64,000 nucleotides of DNA, from assembly GCA_973895155.1 (NCBI GenBank), contig OZ316892.1:4650001-4714000 (forward strand), given 5' to 3'. Source of the stretch: Marsupella aquatica (lineage: Eukaryota; Marchantiophyta). Numbering within the stretch: position 1 is the stretch's first letter; each line of letters begins with the position of its first letter. The notes beneath the pieces are model-generated. The model saw only the letters and a program-made list of their open reading frames with translations, had not been told where the DNA came from and did not search any database. The translations under genes were made by a program, and so were the position numbers. Below are positions 47,280 through 57,556 of this stretch, in pieces.

Positions 47280-49330
47280 ACTTCAAAGATACAGCGAGAG
47301 GAGTCTATGTCGAGTGGATGTGACTCACCAGTTTTGGTAGAGTTACAGGCAGCCGCACCACCAGTACTGGCAGAGGTACCGGCATCAGAAGAAGAGATGT
47401 CACTTTTAGAAGGAGAGGCACCAAATGTTGCACCAACATCAAAAGTAGAGGTCTTAGCTACAGAGGAGGACAAATCGTTGGGTGCAATTGCATCAGAAGT
47501 ACCAGGGTCACCTCCGATTTCTGTTCTATTTCATGTTCCAACTAAGAGTCCGGGATGGGAGGCTAGGACGAGTCACATTTCACGACAACCAAATTTGCCT
47601 CGTGCTTCAAAGAGAGGGCAAGAGGACTCTATTCCGAGTGGCAGTCACTCACTAGCGAAGAGGAGGGCTATCGAAGTGGAGGAAGAGGAAGAGGTAGAGG
47701 AAGAAGAAGAAGAAGATGAAGTGGAGGATGGCGAGCATTCAGAACAAGACATTCACTGGGAAGAGTGTGCCACAGAGAGTGGAAAGGTTAGCGATTTTTT
47801 TCCTTTGTTGTGTGATTACTGTTTTTCCAGAAACAATGTTCAAGCATATCTAACTTGGCTGTGAGCGGGATCCGCAGATTGATATCCAAGGGTCTCACTT
47901 GACAGAGGAGGCATGCCCTCCACCTGGTACAATGACTATAGCTCTATATCCACACCAACGGATTGGTCTTGCATGGATGTTGGAACGCGAATCCGGAAAA
48001 AGCTCTCCAATTGGTGGGATGTTGGCGGATGACCAGGTACAAAAGCCCCCAAATTAAGCCGAAGTCGCACTCATTATTTTCATTCAGCGGGATACTTTGG
48101 GGGTATTTTTGGAGTATGTTAGGGGTACGCGCGCACCTTGTCTGCAAGTGAGTGGGTCCCTGACCGTTTTCTTGGCTTGGATTTTTTTAGGGAATGGGGA
48201 AAACCATGCATGTCAGAGCGCTATTTCTCGTGAATCGCCCTCATAAGTGTGGGCCAACTCTAGTTGTTTGTCCAGCCAGCGTGGTGATTCAATGGGGCCA
48301 AGAAATAGCTGCAAGGACCTCCAAGATAGCAAAAGTGAAGGTCCTCCTCTACCACAACAAGAGGAATAAAGACATCAACTTTATTTCAAGCCATGACGTG
48401 GTTGTCACTACGTACTCAATCATGACAGGGGAGTCTCCCATTGCTCCAAAGACGTCCAGCGTGCCAAAAGGGAGTATGAAGAGACCTGTAAAAAAACCTA
48501 GACTTGCAGGTCCACTATTTAAGATTAGTTGGCTTAGAGTAGTCCTGGATGAGTGTCATGTCATGAAAAATAAAACTAGTCAAAATTTCAAGGCCTCGCG
48601 TTGTCTCAAGGCAGAGAGGAGGTGGTGCCTAAGCGGTACACCCATATAGAACGAGGCTTCTGATCTGTTTCCTTACTTCAGTTTTCTGAGGTATTATCCT
48701 CTAGGAGAGTGGAAGGAATTCTCGTAGTTAAAGAAGCTGCTGAAGACAAGGCCAAAGATAGCGAATGGCATCCTCTCGAAACACTTGGTTGCGATTGCGC
48801 TCAGGAGAGACAAAAGTAAGCGTGCATGCATATATCATGGTAGAGTTCACTTTGTTTAATCCCAAGCCTGATTTCTTTATCAATTGTGCATTTACCCTGC
48901 CACTGTGCTTACATGCAGGCATACTCCCACTGCCCCCTAAGACGATCGAGGTGCAAATTGTTGAATGGAGAACACAGCAAGAACGAAACGCTTATTTTGA
49001 TCAGGAGGAAAAGAGTAAGGAGTTATACAAGGTACGTAAGGCTCTTAATAATCCCCAATGTTGAAGACATATGAGAGTTCAATTTGATCCCTTGAAGGTG
49101 TCTGTTCGGTGGCAATTAATGTGCCTGTAATGTTGTAGGAATTCCGTGACGCCGAAAGAGGTGCCTTATCGAATGTGTTGAGCGTTCTGCTCCGGTTGCG
49201 ACAATTTGCAGTGCACCCGAAACTTCCTTCCTTATGTAAAATTCGCGAAGAGGAGATCGGGAACAAAGTGCAAAGAACGCCCCTTAGTGAGCCTCAACGA
49301 GCCCGACTCGTGTCAGAGTTTCAGCAATTG

Positions 49331-49470
49331 AAGATTGGAAGTGCTTGCGTGGACTGCAAGGTGAGTACAGTCACTCTGTGTATGGGGTATGATTGGGGTA
49401 TTATTGGGGTATGATTGAGGTATTTCAATTAACGTGCTTTGCCTAACAATTTCTGCACGCACTCACTTTA
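49331..49470. repeat. Exon-intron block, original copy of an intron duplication
   Basis: The end of the LKIGSACVDCK exon plus its intron start (AGTGCTTGCGTGGACTGCAA, GTATGGGGTAT, CGTGCTTTGCCTAACAATT, CTGCACGCACTCACT). The same block recurs at 50,255-50,374 within the next-to-last intron. Confidence 0.85.
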
Positions 49471-50254
49471 ACGGTTGGATTGTGCAGGGGGGCTTGATTG
49501 GAAGTCCATTTCAGATTTCTGGCTGTGGCCATGTATACTGTGGCATTTGTGCAATAGACCGGGAAGCTGGAACCTGCAAATCGGCAAAATGTTCAAAATA
49601 CGTGACAGCCCAGGTCCTATACAGGCCAGCTGATTTGAGGCTAGTGAATGGTGGTGTGGAGTCAAAAGGGAAGGCGCAAAGAGAATATGATGTCCGACAC
49701 CCACCTTCTCCAAAATTTGATGCAGTCTTGGAATACCTGAAGTCGATTCCGCTGGACACTACAAGACAGGGCAGCAGCGAAAGCTTTGTGCCCAGGCAGA
49801 AGGCTCTTGTTTTCTCACAATGGACTTCGTGTCTCGACATGCTTGAGCCACACATTCTGAAGGCTGGTCTAAAGTTCACAAGGATTGATGGAGGAATGAA
49901 TTCCAATGTCAGAGAACAAGCCTTGAATGATTTCAAGACGACCCCAGAGGTACAACCGTCATTATCCGTGCAGATCGGTGTCTGTATTTGTTCAAAGGGT
50001 AAACTCTTCATATTCTAATTAAACTGTTTCTACTCATTTCATGCAGATCAGCATTATCCTCTTGTCCTTGATGGCAACAAACACAGGACTCAACATCACT
50101 GAGGCTACACATGTTCTTATGGTAGACGGGTGGTGGAATCCCACGGTAGAGGACCAGGCCGTCGATTGGTCACATCGTATAGGGCAAACAAGGCCGGTGA
50201 AAGTCGTCAGGTTTATCGCCAAAGATTTGATTGAGTTGAAGATTTTGGAGCTGC

Positions 50255-50374
50255 AGGTAAGATTAGAAGTGCTTGCGTGGACTGCAAGGTGAATAAAGTC
50301 ACTCTGTGTATGGGGTATTATTGGGGTATTTCAGTTCGCGTGCTTTGCCTAACAATTCCTGCACGCACTCACTA
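50255..50374. repeat. Exon-intron block, duplicated copy lying in an intron
   Basis: Repeats the block at 49.3 kb, including a useless copy of the exon end and its GT donor, inside intron 50257-50441. It differs by a shorter GGGGTATT run. Confidence 0.85.
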
Positions 50375-50570
50375 GTAATGATGAATTACAAATTCCATAT
50401 ATGTGGTCTCTAATTGTACGCATGTTGCATGTTTTGTTCAGAACAAAAAACGAGTGATGATCAGGGACATCATGTATGGCTGTGCAACCGGGAAAAAAGA
50501 TAACATGGAACAAAATCTGGAGTTCATTCTGGGAGAGAATCGGCAGCAGAGGTTCAATGCATCAGAGTAG

Positions 50571-51084
50571 CTAGATGAGTTTTAGCTAAGGTTCTCTTCG
50601 GTGCTTGAGTCAGTTAGGCAGTGACACTCTTACTGTTCGTTTACTTGTCAGTGCCACTCTCGTTTCCTCCCGTTGTGATTTTAGTGCAGCGGGACAACGA
50701 TGAGACTAGGAGGACAGAGCCTGAGTGGGTCTTTCCTTGCCACATATGTACCTGTTCGAGCCTCCTGCGGGAGCATTATGAATTGAACACTTCATCTTTG
50801 AATCATGTCCACTGTTTCTCATGTCCACTGTTTCTTTGGTATTCTTTCTTGTGTTCTTTTGTGTGTGTTTAGGGTTTAGGTTATGCACTTGCAAGACACA
50901 CCGAATGATTACCCTAGGGACATAGGTAATTTACAAGCATAGCAGCCCGTCCACTACAAGTAGATTTGGTTCCCTACTAAATATGAGACAAATACCTTAC
51001 CATGAATCGCTTTGATAAGAGGGGAATGAATTCCCAACTCATCTTCTGGAAATTACCAAAGAAAGAATACCGTGCATTTAAAGC
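50571..51084. other. 3' flank of element A
   Basis: A 21 bp CATGTCCACTGTTTCT-type tandem pair lies at 50,807-50,840. The right terminus of element A should lie here or beyond; none was recognised. No gene. Confidence 0.35.
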
Positions 51085-51092
51085 CCTAATTG

Positions 51093-51764
51093 CCCTGGGC
51101 CCCCACTCTTAGGTAAAACGGATCGGACGTGAGAACGATTCAAGGGTCAATTTAATTCATATTGAAGTAATTTTTAGAATTGGCTTGTAACTAAGCAACC
51201 CACTCTTTTATACAAATGTCACTTTCCAAATAAGGAAGGGCACTTGATATTCCGCTCCCATTCGATTTGGGGAAGGGGGTATATAATCATCTCCGCCACA
51301 CGACATCATCTTAGTGGTACACATGGCATCATCTAATATGTACATGTGTCTATGCCTTTTGGTATGCTGTTGTAAGTTGTGGGCGGGGTTGTGGGTGGGG
51401 TTGTGGGGATCTTCCCTCCCTCAGATCCAATGGGCAGGGATTTGCCCCATGTGTTTCCTCATAGGGCAGTTCAAAACCCATGAGGAACTGCCCTATGAGG
51501 ACACACATGGGGCAAATCCCTGCCCATTGGATCCGAGGGAGGGAAGATCTTTGAACAAATAAAATGTAACTAATGAAGCCTATATAAAAATCCTCAAATC
51601 TGGATTTTATAATTATCGCAAGGATATTAAGTATTGTCAAAACGTGTTTTTTTCTAAATAACAAGGCAAATTTTTATTGTTTCAAAAATAATAACAAGGG
51701 GTACTAGAGGGGGTTCCGTTCACAGGGGGGGTAGAGATTTTTTACTGGGAGTGGGGGCCCAGGG
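51093..51764. mobile_element. Miniature inverted-repeat element, 672 bp, 8 bp target duplication
   Basis: Ends are CCCTGGGCCCCCACTC (16 bp perfect inverted repeat) followed by a looser inverted stretch ending GTAAAA. Flanks are CCTAATTG at 51085-51092 and 51765-51772, an exact 8 bp duplication as made by hAT-type transposases. No coding capacity is seen; it would depend on an enzyme elsewhere. Confidence 0.8.
51408..51549. repeat. Long hairpin, 65 bp arms with two mismatches and 12-base loop
   Basis: The left arm, 51408-51472, starts GATCTTCCCTCCCTCAGATC. The right arm, 51485-51549, is its reverse complement except at two places. A transcript would fold into a near-perfect stem. It lies inside the miniature element. 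Confidence 0.9.
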
Positions 51765-51845
51765 CCTAATTGCCCACCTTTGAAAGCTTTGCTACATAAG
51801 AAGCCATAAACCCTACCTCCATGCCCTCATTAAAATCACTCACTA

Positions 51846-52043
51846 TCACTTAATTAAATCAGTGCTCCTAATGGCGCTACAGATATCTTCAAATATTTTC
51901 TTGGCACTCCCCTGTTTCTCACCCTGTTTATGTGTGCTAGATCTGCCTGGTGCGTGGTAAGGTGTAGATTTTTGTGGAGTAGACATGGATCTTCCTGGTG
52001 TGGGGTAAGAACTGCTACTACCGATTGCTTCAGGAGTCTGCAT
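51846..52043 (-). CDS. Possible small protein or terminal exon
   Basis: ATG at 52043, 65 residues: Ser/Pro-rich (SSYPTPGRSMSTPQKS) then a helical end (SAKKIFEDICSAIRSTDLIK). CATGCAG before ACTCC could be a splice acceptor, making this a last exon. No family. Confidence 0.3.
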   Translation of the reverse strand: MQTPEAIGSSSSYPTPGRSMSTPQKSTPYHAPGRSSTHKQGEKQGSAKKIFEDICSAIRSTDLIK

Positions 52044-52609
52044 GTCAAGCGTCAAGCAAACTTACTCACGACTGTTGATTCAAGCTCGCTAGCATTGGCA
52101 TCCCGTCGATGATAAGCTCGCTGGCATTGGCATCCCATCTCGACAGGTGGTTGTCGATGCTAAACTCTCCGTCGACACACGCTTCATCCCTCTGATCAAT
52201 TCGCAATCGTTGACGATAAGCTCCCAACCTGATCATGATAGCGTTTCCCCTCTTGTGAGAGCGAAAGTTTGTGTATGACAGGATAGTTACCATGTGGATA
52301 TGACCACCAATTCAAATTGCGCGGACCATTCGGGCCAAATGGGTCACGGGGAATGGTAAACTGCCGCAGTCGGAGTGTGCGGGCCACGCAGATTGAGTGC
52401 CGCACAAGTTTTAGCCGCATCCGCCCGAACCTCAAACAGTTGTCCATAGGAATCGCCCGGACCAATATTTGAGACCCCCTATTTGTTGGGCAAGTCCAAA
52501 CCGGGTCCCATCCCTTCCAAGTCCCTACGTCCTCCCTCGTGACGCAGCCCGACCAGCCAGGAGCGAGGACTGAGGCCTGACCAGCAAGGAGACGGAGCAG
52601 GGAGATGGA

Positions 52610-52720
52610 GGGGAGTTGAGAGTGGGTCGACAAGCGAGGGAGGGGAGTCAACAAGTGAGGAGGGAGGGAGGGAGGAGTCGACGAGTGAGGGAGGGGAGTC
52701 AACAGGTGAGGGCCGGAAGA
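52610..52720. repeat. GAGTCGACGAGTGAGGGAGG minisatellite
   Basis: Three to four imperfect units of 30-37 bp, alternately GTCGACGAGTGAGG and GTCAACAAGTGAGG. Confidence 0.7.
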
Positions 52721-53199
52721 GGAGTCGGCGAGCATGGGAGAGGAGTGAGTCCCGATGATCGAGGAGGAGGGAAGAGCTTGGTCGACCAAGCCAGGGAGGA
52801 GCAAGGGTCACAGAACAGGGGAAGAGGAGCGGCACCGAGCAAGGGAGGGAGGAGCAAGGCCACACTCACCCAACTTCCCAAGTGCAGCCTGACCGCGCAG
52901 CGACCAAGTGCGGCCCGACGATGAGATCCTCTTCCCTTCTTAATATCTATCCCCAGGTCCCCACCTTCGGTCACATATATCGATCCTGCAGTCTTTGCTC
53001 CCGTCCTTGCTACTCTATTGCAGAAATCCGCCCAAACTGACAGCTGTCTCGATAGATGAAATTTATGTGGAAGCAAATCGAACTTACAAGAAGGCTTCCG
53101 CCAACTTAATTTCAGGATAACAATTATATAAGCCTTCAAAATGTTCAGGATATTGTACAGTGCCCTGATAGATCTGTCAGGATACTTAAATAGGAGAAG

Positions 53200-53380
53200 G
53201 TCACCATTCCACATCTACTGACCGTACAAAGAGCTGGGAATGGAAACTGACAAATGACCGATTCTACACCATACCACATCGACTGGTAGAAAGAGTTAGG
53301 GATGGAATCTGACGAATGATGATCTACATGTACATTACCACATATCTGCTGGTACAAAGAGTTAATGGAACTGACAAATG
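53200..53380. repeat. Degenerate tandem repeat, three units
   Basis: Units of the type CCACATCTACTGACCGTACAAAGAG-GGAATGGAAACTGACAAATGA-CGATT are repeated three times at 60-75 bp spacing. Confidence 0.65.
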
Positions 53381-54605
53381 ATCGATTATAGTCTGGCCTA
53401 CGCTTACAATGAATTACACTTCTCTAGCAGTAAATCCCACTTTCTGAAATAAATTTCCGGATAAAAGGGTAGCTCGGTACACCGGGCTCATACTCACAGT
53501 GAACTATATTTGATTTGGTATACTGTTAAGTCTGGGACTGTTACAATCCTACTTGGGCTACCTTAACGCACAGCGAATTTCTTCATACCAGGCAGTAAAT
53601 CCCAACCGAAACCTCACTTTCTGGGAAAACCTCTGCACTGAATCATGTCATGCGCCAAGCAAGCTAGCTTGAACCATACTGAAAGTTAGCTAAAGGTACT
53701 GAAAGTGAGGTTTAGAGATTATCATAAGTTTATGTATTCAAGTATTTGCAACCATGTACTTTAAATCAGGACAACAATAGGACCAGCTCGAGCAAGGTTT
53801 TGTTAATCTGATGTACGCTCCCCTATCACATCTTTTACCAATTCATTTATCTCTTCCAAATTCATATGTTCTTGAAAACATATATTTTAAGTGACTGTGT
53901 CTTCAGCAGGCCCCAGGTTATTAGAAACACTTAATAAGCGGGTTAATAAGCTCCTCAATCCTCAGGAAGTGTGTGTGCATGTGTGTTCGTATGAAATCAA
54001 GGGGCAATCTAAAAAATTTGAAATGATCTCTGCTTTTGTAATTTTGGCTTAATATCATGTGGGAAAGGTTAACTCAAGGTTTGAGAATGATGATGGTTCA
54101 CGAATTATTTTAGATTCGATTGCACAGGAAATTAAATTAACAAATTGTTTAGATTGGAGACCTTTCGTCCTGAGATGGTGCATTCAACACAAAGTACCAC
54201 AATCACCGGTCCTGGACACAAGCTGCTACAATATTTTGTACATGCATGTGAACCCGTTACATATGCTTTGATGAACATGTAAATGCAACATCAAAATGGA
54301 ATGGCATAGTAAAATCTTCGGAACAATCTGGAACATGCAAAAATACCATATAACTTCCAAATTAAATTACAACATCTATTCACTCACGCGTACACAATTA
54401 TCTAATAGCAACATTTTGCCAAGCCGGAATAACGTTAATCCTGGCCCAATCCGAATAAGGATATGGGAAAATAAAAGCTACTCTGAACACTGACAAATAA
54501 CTCTACAGCTGATAAACCACTGGAAAGTTTACTATGCAACGCCCTCTTAATTGTCATCTTACATCACTGGGCTCTTTGCCGGATCGACCTGCGCGCTGCT
54601 ACTGC

Positions 54606-55703
54606 TCAAAGCCAAATGGGACAAATGCCAAAAAACAGGCTTGGCTCAATGGGAAAAGAGTGCGGTATTCTCTCCCATGCTATTTCTTTGCTATCCGTTC
54701 CAAGCCCTCTACTTTGAAGAAGCTCGTAGCCAGACTGCCGGCCTCTCGCCAAACGAGCTATTATAAGAACCTCGTTATTTACAGGGACCGCAAAAGTGGG
54801 GTCAATTATGAGGTGATTATGGGGATCCTCTCCAAGTTCACGGGCAACTTCGTCACATGAAACCGAATGCTGCTGTGCCCATAATTTGGAATTGATATCT
54901 TGGACGTAAATCTTAGGATATCCAAGTGTCGGGCTTGTCATGAGATACTTTTTGGGTTCACCGTTTACCCTTCTTGGGTCACCTGTGAAGCACATTTCTG
55001 GGACTTCGTCCAAAGATAGAATCTCAGAAGGCTCTTCTAGTCTCCATGCATCAACTACGCTCCAGAAAGTGTTGAAACGATCTGGGCACCAGTCGACGTA
55101 TCCTTGCCGCCAAAATTCATGATGTGGCTTACCTTCTGCTCGGAAATGGCAATTGATTACGCAACGCGTGTCCACCCCTTCTTGTCCTGGAATGTTTGTG
55201 CACTCTTTCCACAGCCCCTGCCCGGTCAGATCTAAGACATACACCTTTTCCTCGTCCTGGTCAAACATCTGTCTTGTGTGGTTGCTTTTCGTTTCTGTGC
55301 TCTGTGGACTTTTCTGTTTGTGAGAACAAACATATAAGTTACCACTGGATGCAATTAACTGGCAAAACCTTTCGTTATCGCCAGGAAGATGTGGGATTGG
55401 AGGAAGTTCATAGAATTGTTTCTCTCTCATTGAATAGAGAGAAATTGCATTCCTGTATGTGCAGTCATGGTGTAGCACATTGTTACATTTGACCTCATTG
55501 CTGTGCTTAACAGCTAGAAACTCTTCCCGTGAATGGGACCGAAACCTCTCATTGTAGACCTCTCGGCTTTGAATTGCTTCTTGCCAATCGGGACTCACTG
55601 AACGCAATTCATGAAAATCTGTCCAACGCAACTTTGTGGCAATGTGGGTCAAAGTAACGTCGTCTGGGATCCCTGGAAGAAGCTCTTCGAAGAAAGAAGG
55701 CAT
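54606..55703 (-). CDS. F-box/Kelch-type protein
   Basis: Seen: intact single-exon frame of 365 residues with the ATG at 55703 in a good context (CAACAAAATGCC). Residues 6-50, LLPGIPDDVTLTHIATKLRWTDFHELRSVSPDWQEAI, form an F-box, which binds SKP1 in an SCF ubiquitin ligase. The rest contains blocks such as LIASSGNLYVCSH, KVYVLDL, FWSVVDAWRLEE and YVQDINSKLWAQ, spaced like degenerate Kelch blades. It is typical of large plant F-box families with single-exon members; the ubiquitylated target is unknown. Neighbours give no functional hint. It is one of two loci in the window that look like ordinary, intact host genes. Confidence 0.85.
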   Translation of the reverse strand: MPSFFEELLPGIPDDVTLTHIATKLRWTDFHELRSVSPDWQEAIQSREVYNERFRSHSREEFLAVKHSNEVKCNNVLHHDCTYRNAISLYSMREKQFYELPPIPHLPGDNERFCQLIASSGNLYVCSHKQKSPQSTETKSNHTRQMFDQDEEKVYVLDLTGQGLWKECTNIPGQEGVDTRCVINCHFRAEGKPHHEFWRQGYVDWCPDRFNTFWSVVDAWRLEEPSEILSLDEVPEMCFTGDPRRVNGEPKKYLMTSPTLGYPKIYVQDINSKLWAQQHSVSCDEVARELGEDPHNHLIIDPTFAVPVNNEVLIIARLARGRQSGYELLQSRGLGTDSKEIAWERIPHSFPIEPSLFFGICPIWL

Positions 55704-57041
55704 TTTGTTGAAACTTCAGTGAAGAATGTATCGGCAAACCTCTGGAAAAATATGATCACATCAAATCAGATTGGTGAGATTGATATAATAATGTACTTAG
55801 ACATATTAGACATATTTCAAATGTCATACCTAGCTGCAAATCAGTCTCATTTAATTGCCCTTAATTAAAGCAGGAATGATAGTTGCAATGCATGCATGCC
55901 AAAGTACATGGAGAAGACTTTTGTTGCTTATGTGTATGTAAAGGAAACTACTAAGTGCACCACTTCTATCAAAACAACGAAATTCCTGGCGTTGCTACCG
56001 GAAACTGTTCAAGCTTTGCACTGGCCAGAATGAAAGATAAGGGAATTAATAACAAACCCGGGTTGCTAGCCTCTTACAAATGAAAGCAGTTGGAATTTTT
56101 AGACTGGAAAACAAAAGAGAACAAAGGCGTAGAGGTCATAGAAAAGACTAACAGATATTTATCACCATGAAAACTTAGATACTGCACCTGAATTGAAGAG
56201 ACTTTAATTGGAGGCGAATCAAATTGGTTCTGGTCGTCCGGCCAATTAATCCTGTCAGAATTTAAGCTTTTGCTTGTGCACTCCTCTGCAACATCTCCTG
56301 CGTATATCGGTTAATTCTAGCTAGGAGGTAAGCACGAACTACATCCCCCATTTACAGTAGACCTCTTGATAGGTAGAAGTTGATGCGCAACAACGTGATA
56401 CTCTAGGTGAGTGGGCTGTCGCCAAGAGACAGAAGTGGGAGCTAGAAAGAGAGAGAATGACGAATAGGGCCCCGAGACCCTCGTTATATATCGGGGTGGG
56501 GTTGGGGGGGGGGGAGGGATCCACAGTGGCTGATCGGAACTGATCAATGACCTAAAACATAAGTACGTTCCTGACATCCTTCCATGGACCAGGTAGTTGA
56601 AGCATATACTAACCAATGACAGGAAGGAAATGACTAGCAACCATACCCCGCTAGTTAATTAGGGCAGCATTTGAGTACGATTGAAGGTGACTCGGTGAAC
56701 AGCTGGCAAGATAGAGGCTTGCTCGTGAGCGCAAGAAACCAGATCTCCAGCGTCTCGCTGCAAGCATCCCGGCCTGCATTACTCTTAAATTTAATTTAAT
56801 ATCTTATTGCTAAGTCAATCACCTAGCTCTAACTAGTTCAGGGAAGGGAAGGGAAGCAAGCACAAGATGTTGATCCATCGATCACAATACGTACGTACAG
56901 CTAGCATTCGATCTGTCATCGATCAGTCAGTCTTGTGTTTCGATTAATTGGTTGCAACGCCGTGTTGAGAAACTAGATACATGTCCTTCCTGTCAGTGAT
57001 TAGTATTTGCTTCAATTAGTTGTAGCACTGTATTGACGAGC

Positions 57042-57083
<42 letters not shown>

Positions 57084-57556
57084 GCATTGCTTGTTCACTC
57101 ATTCCTCGAGTCATTTGTCAGTTTTACTTTGAAGCTATTGGAGTTTAGAGTAAGAAGCTATCCCTCTATTTCTCGTCCTTCACTTTCACTTTCTCTTCTC
57201 TGAATTGCTTGTCCGGCCGATCAGTCATTCGTCAGTACATTTTAATCTCAATCTGTTGAAGTTAGATCGAATATAAGTAGCTATCCCTCTCTCTCTTCCC
57301 TCACTTTCACTTCTAGATCCCACCAGTCTACGCACCCTCTCTTCCCTCACTTTCACTTGTCGATCCCACCAGTCTATGCACCCGTAGTCAGGGTCGGCAT
57401 TGAATTTAGCTCTTGCATGAGTCGGGCGATTGCTAAGCTTCTATTATGGTTGCTGATTGATCGAGGCAGCCTCACACTTAATTTTAGTCTGCGCTAGCAC
57501 TACAGTACTTCCGGGCCTTTGCACAGAGAGCAGACGAATCCATAAGTCTATCCCTT
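55704..57556. other. Noncoding region between the F-box gene and the next gene
   Basis: Holds a G-run (56,502-56,515), pyrimidine-rich CTCTCTTCCCTCACTTTCAC repeats (57,290-57,355) and the AT microsatellite. The pyrimidine-rich part just upstream of 57,557 may be 5' leader or promoter of the next gene. Confidence 0.4.
57045..57078. repeat. (AT)n microsatellite
   Basis: An uninterrupted run of about 17 AT dinucleotides. Confidence 0.95.

Larger units (their letters stand above)
18509..50570 (+). mobile_element. Host element A: tnp2-type transposon with a helicase-fusion gene, interrupted by elements C and B
   Basis: Defined by two plus-strand genes, a tnp2-type transposase (18,509-31,963) and a plant-transposon-like/SNF2-RING fusion (32,579-50,570). 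Net length without the two insertions is about 9.6 kb between outermost coding points. Introns of both genes share GGGTATTT words, which supports common descent. Terminal repeats were not found, so the true ends are unknown and lie outside the coordinates given. That both genes belong to one element is inferred from adjacency, orientation and equal decay. The alternative is two separate transposons side by side. Confidence 0.6.
32579..50570 (+). pseudogene. Plant-transposon-like domain fused to RAD5/RAD16-type SNF2-RING helicase, interrupted by element B
   Basis: Seen: exon 1 32579-32606 and exon 2 32711-33842, resuming at 46932 (to 47786), then 47878-48036, 48191-48815, 48919-49031, 49139-49360, 49488-49949, 50047-50256 and 50442-50570. 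All junctions after element B keep frame. N-terminus: PAVKEFAVGYDQGQ...SFRGATHTFNREVLRAAFAFP, like the N-terminal domain of plant transposon proteins (plant-mobile or Transposase_32 type; weak call). An acidic repeat and a coiled coil spanning the insertion site follow. ATPase motifs: YPHQRIGLAWML, MLADDQGMGKT (I), LDECH (II), LSGTPI (III); a Cys/His RING with GCGHVYCGIC; KALVFSQW, ATNTGLN (V) and HRIGQTRPV (VI). Damage: frame change near 33,790, TAG 48647-48649 (the invariant Gln of SGTPIQN) and TAG 48725-48727. Known RAD5/RAD16 proteins act in DNA repair or chromatin; a transposon role is inferred. Confidence 0.8.
51773..54605. other. Mostly noncoding, with minisatellites
   Basis: Includes a small possible coding end (51,846-52,043), a GGAGTCGACGAGTGAGGGAG minisatellite (52,610-52,720) and a worn ~70 bp repeat (53,200-53,380). 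A 27 bp pair GATGCCAATGCCAGCGAGCT... lies near 52,090-52,135. Nothing else is supported. Confidence 0.35.

Noticed and set aside
50952-50960. CACTACAAG, a typical CACTA-transposon terminus, near the right side of element A
   Set aside because: It faces the wrong way for a right end of A and no partner was found at the left side.
52479-52924. Ser/Leu/Pro or Arg/Gly-rich open frames
   Set aside because: Minisatellite DNA; composition mirrors the repeat and no family is recognisable.
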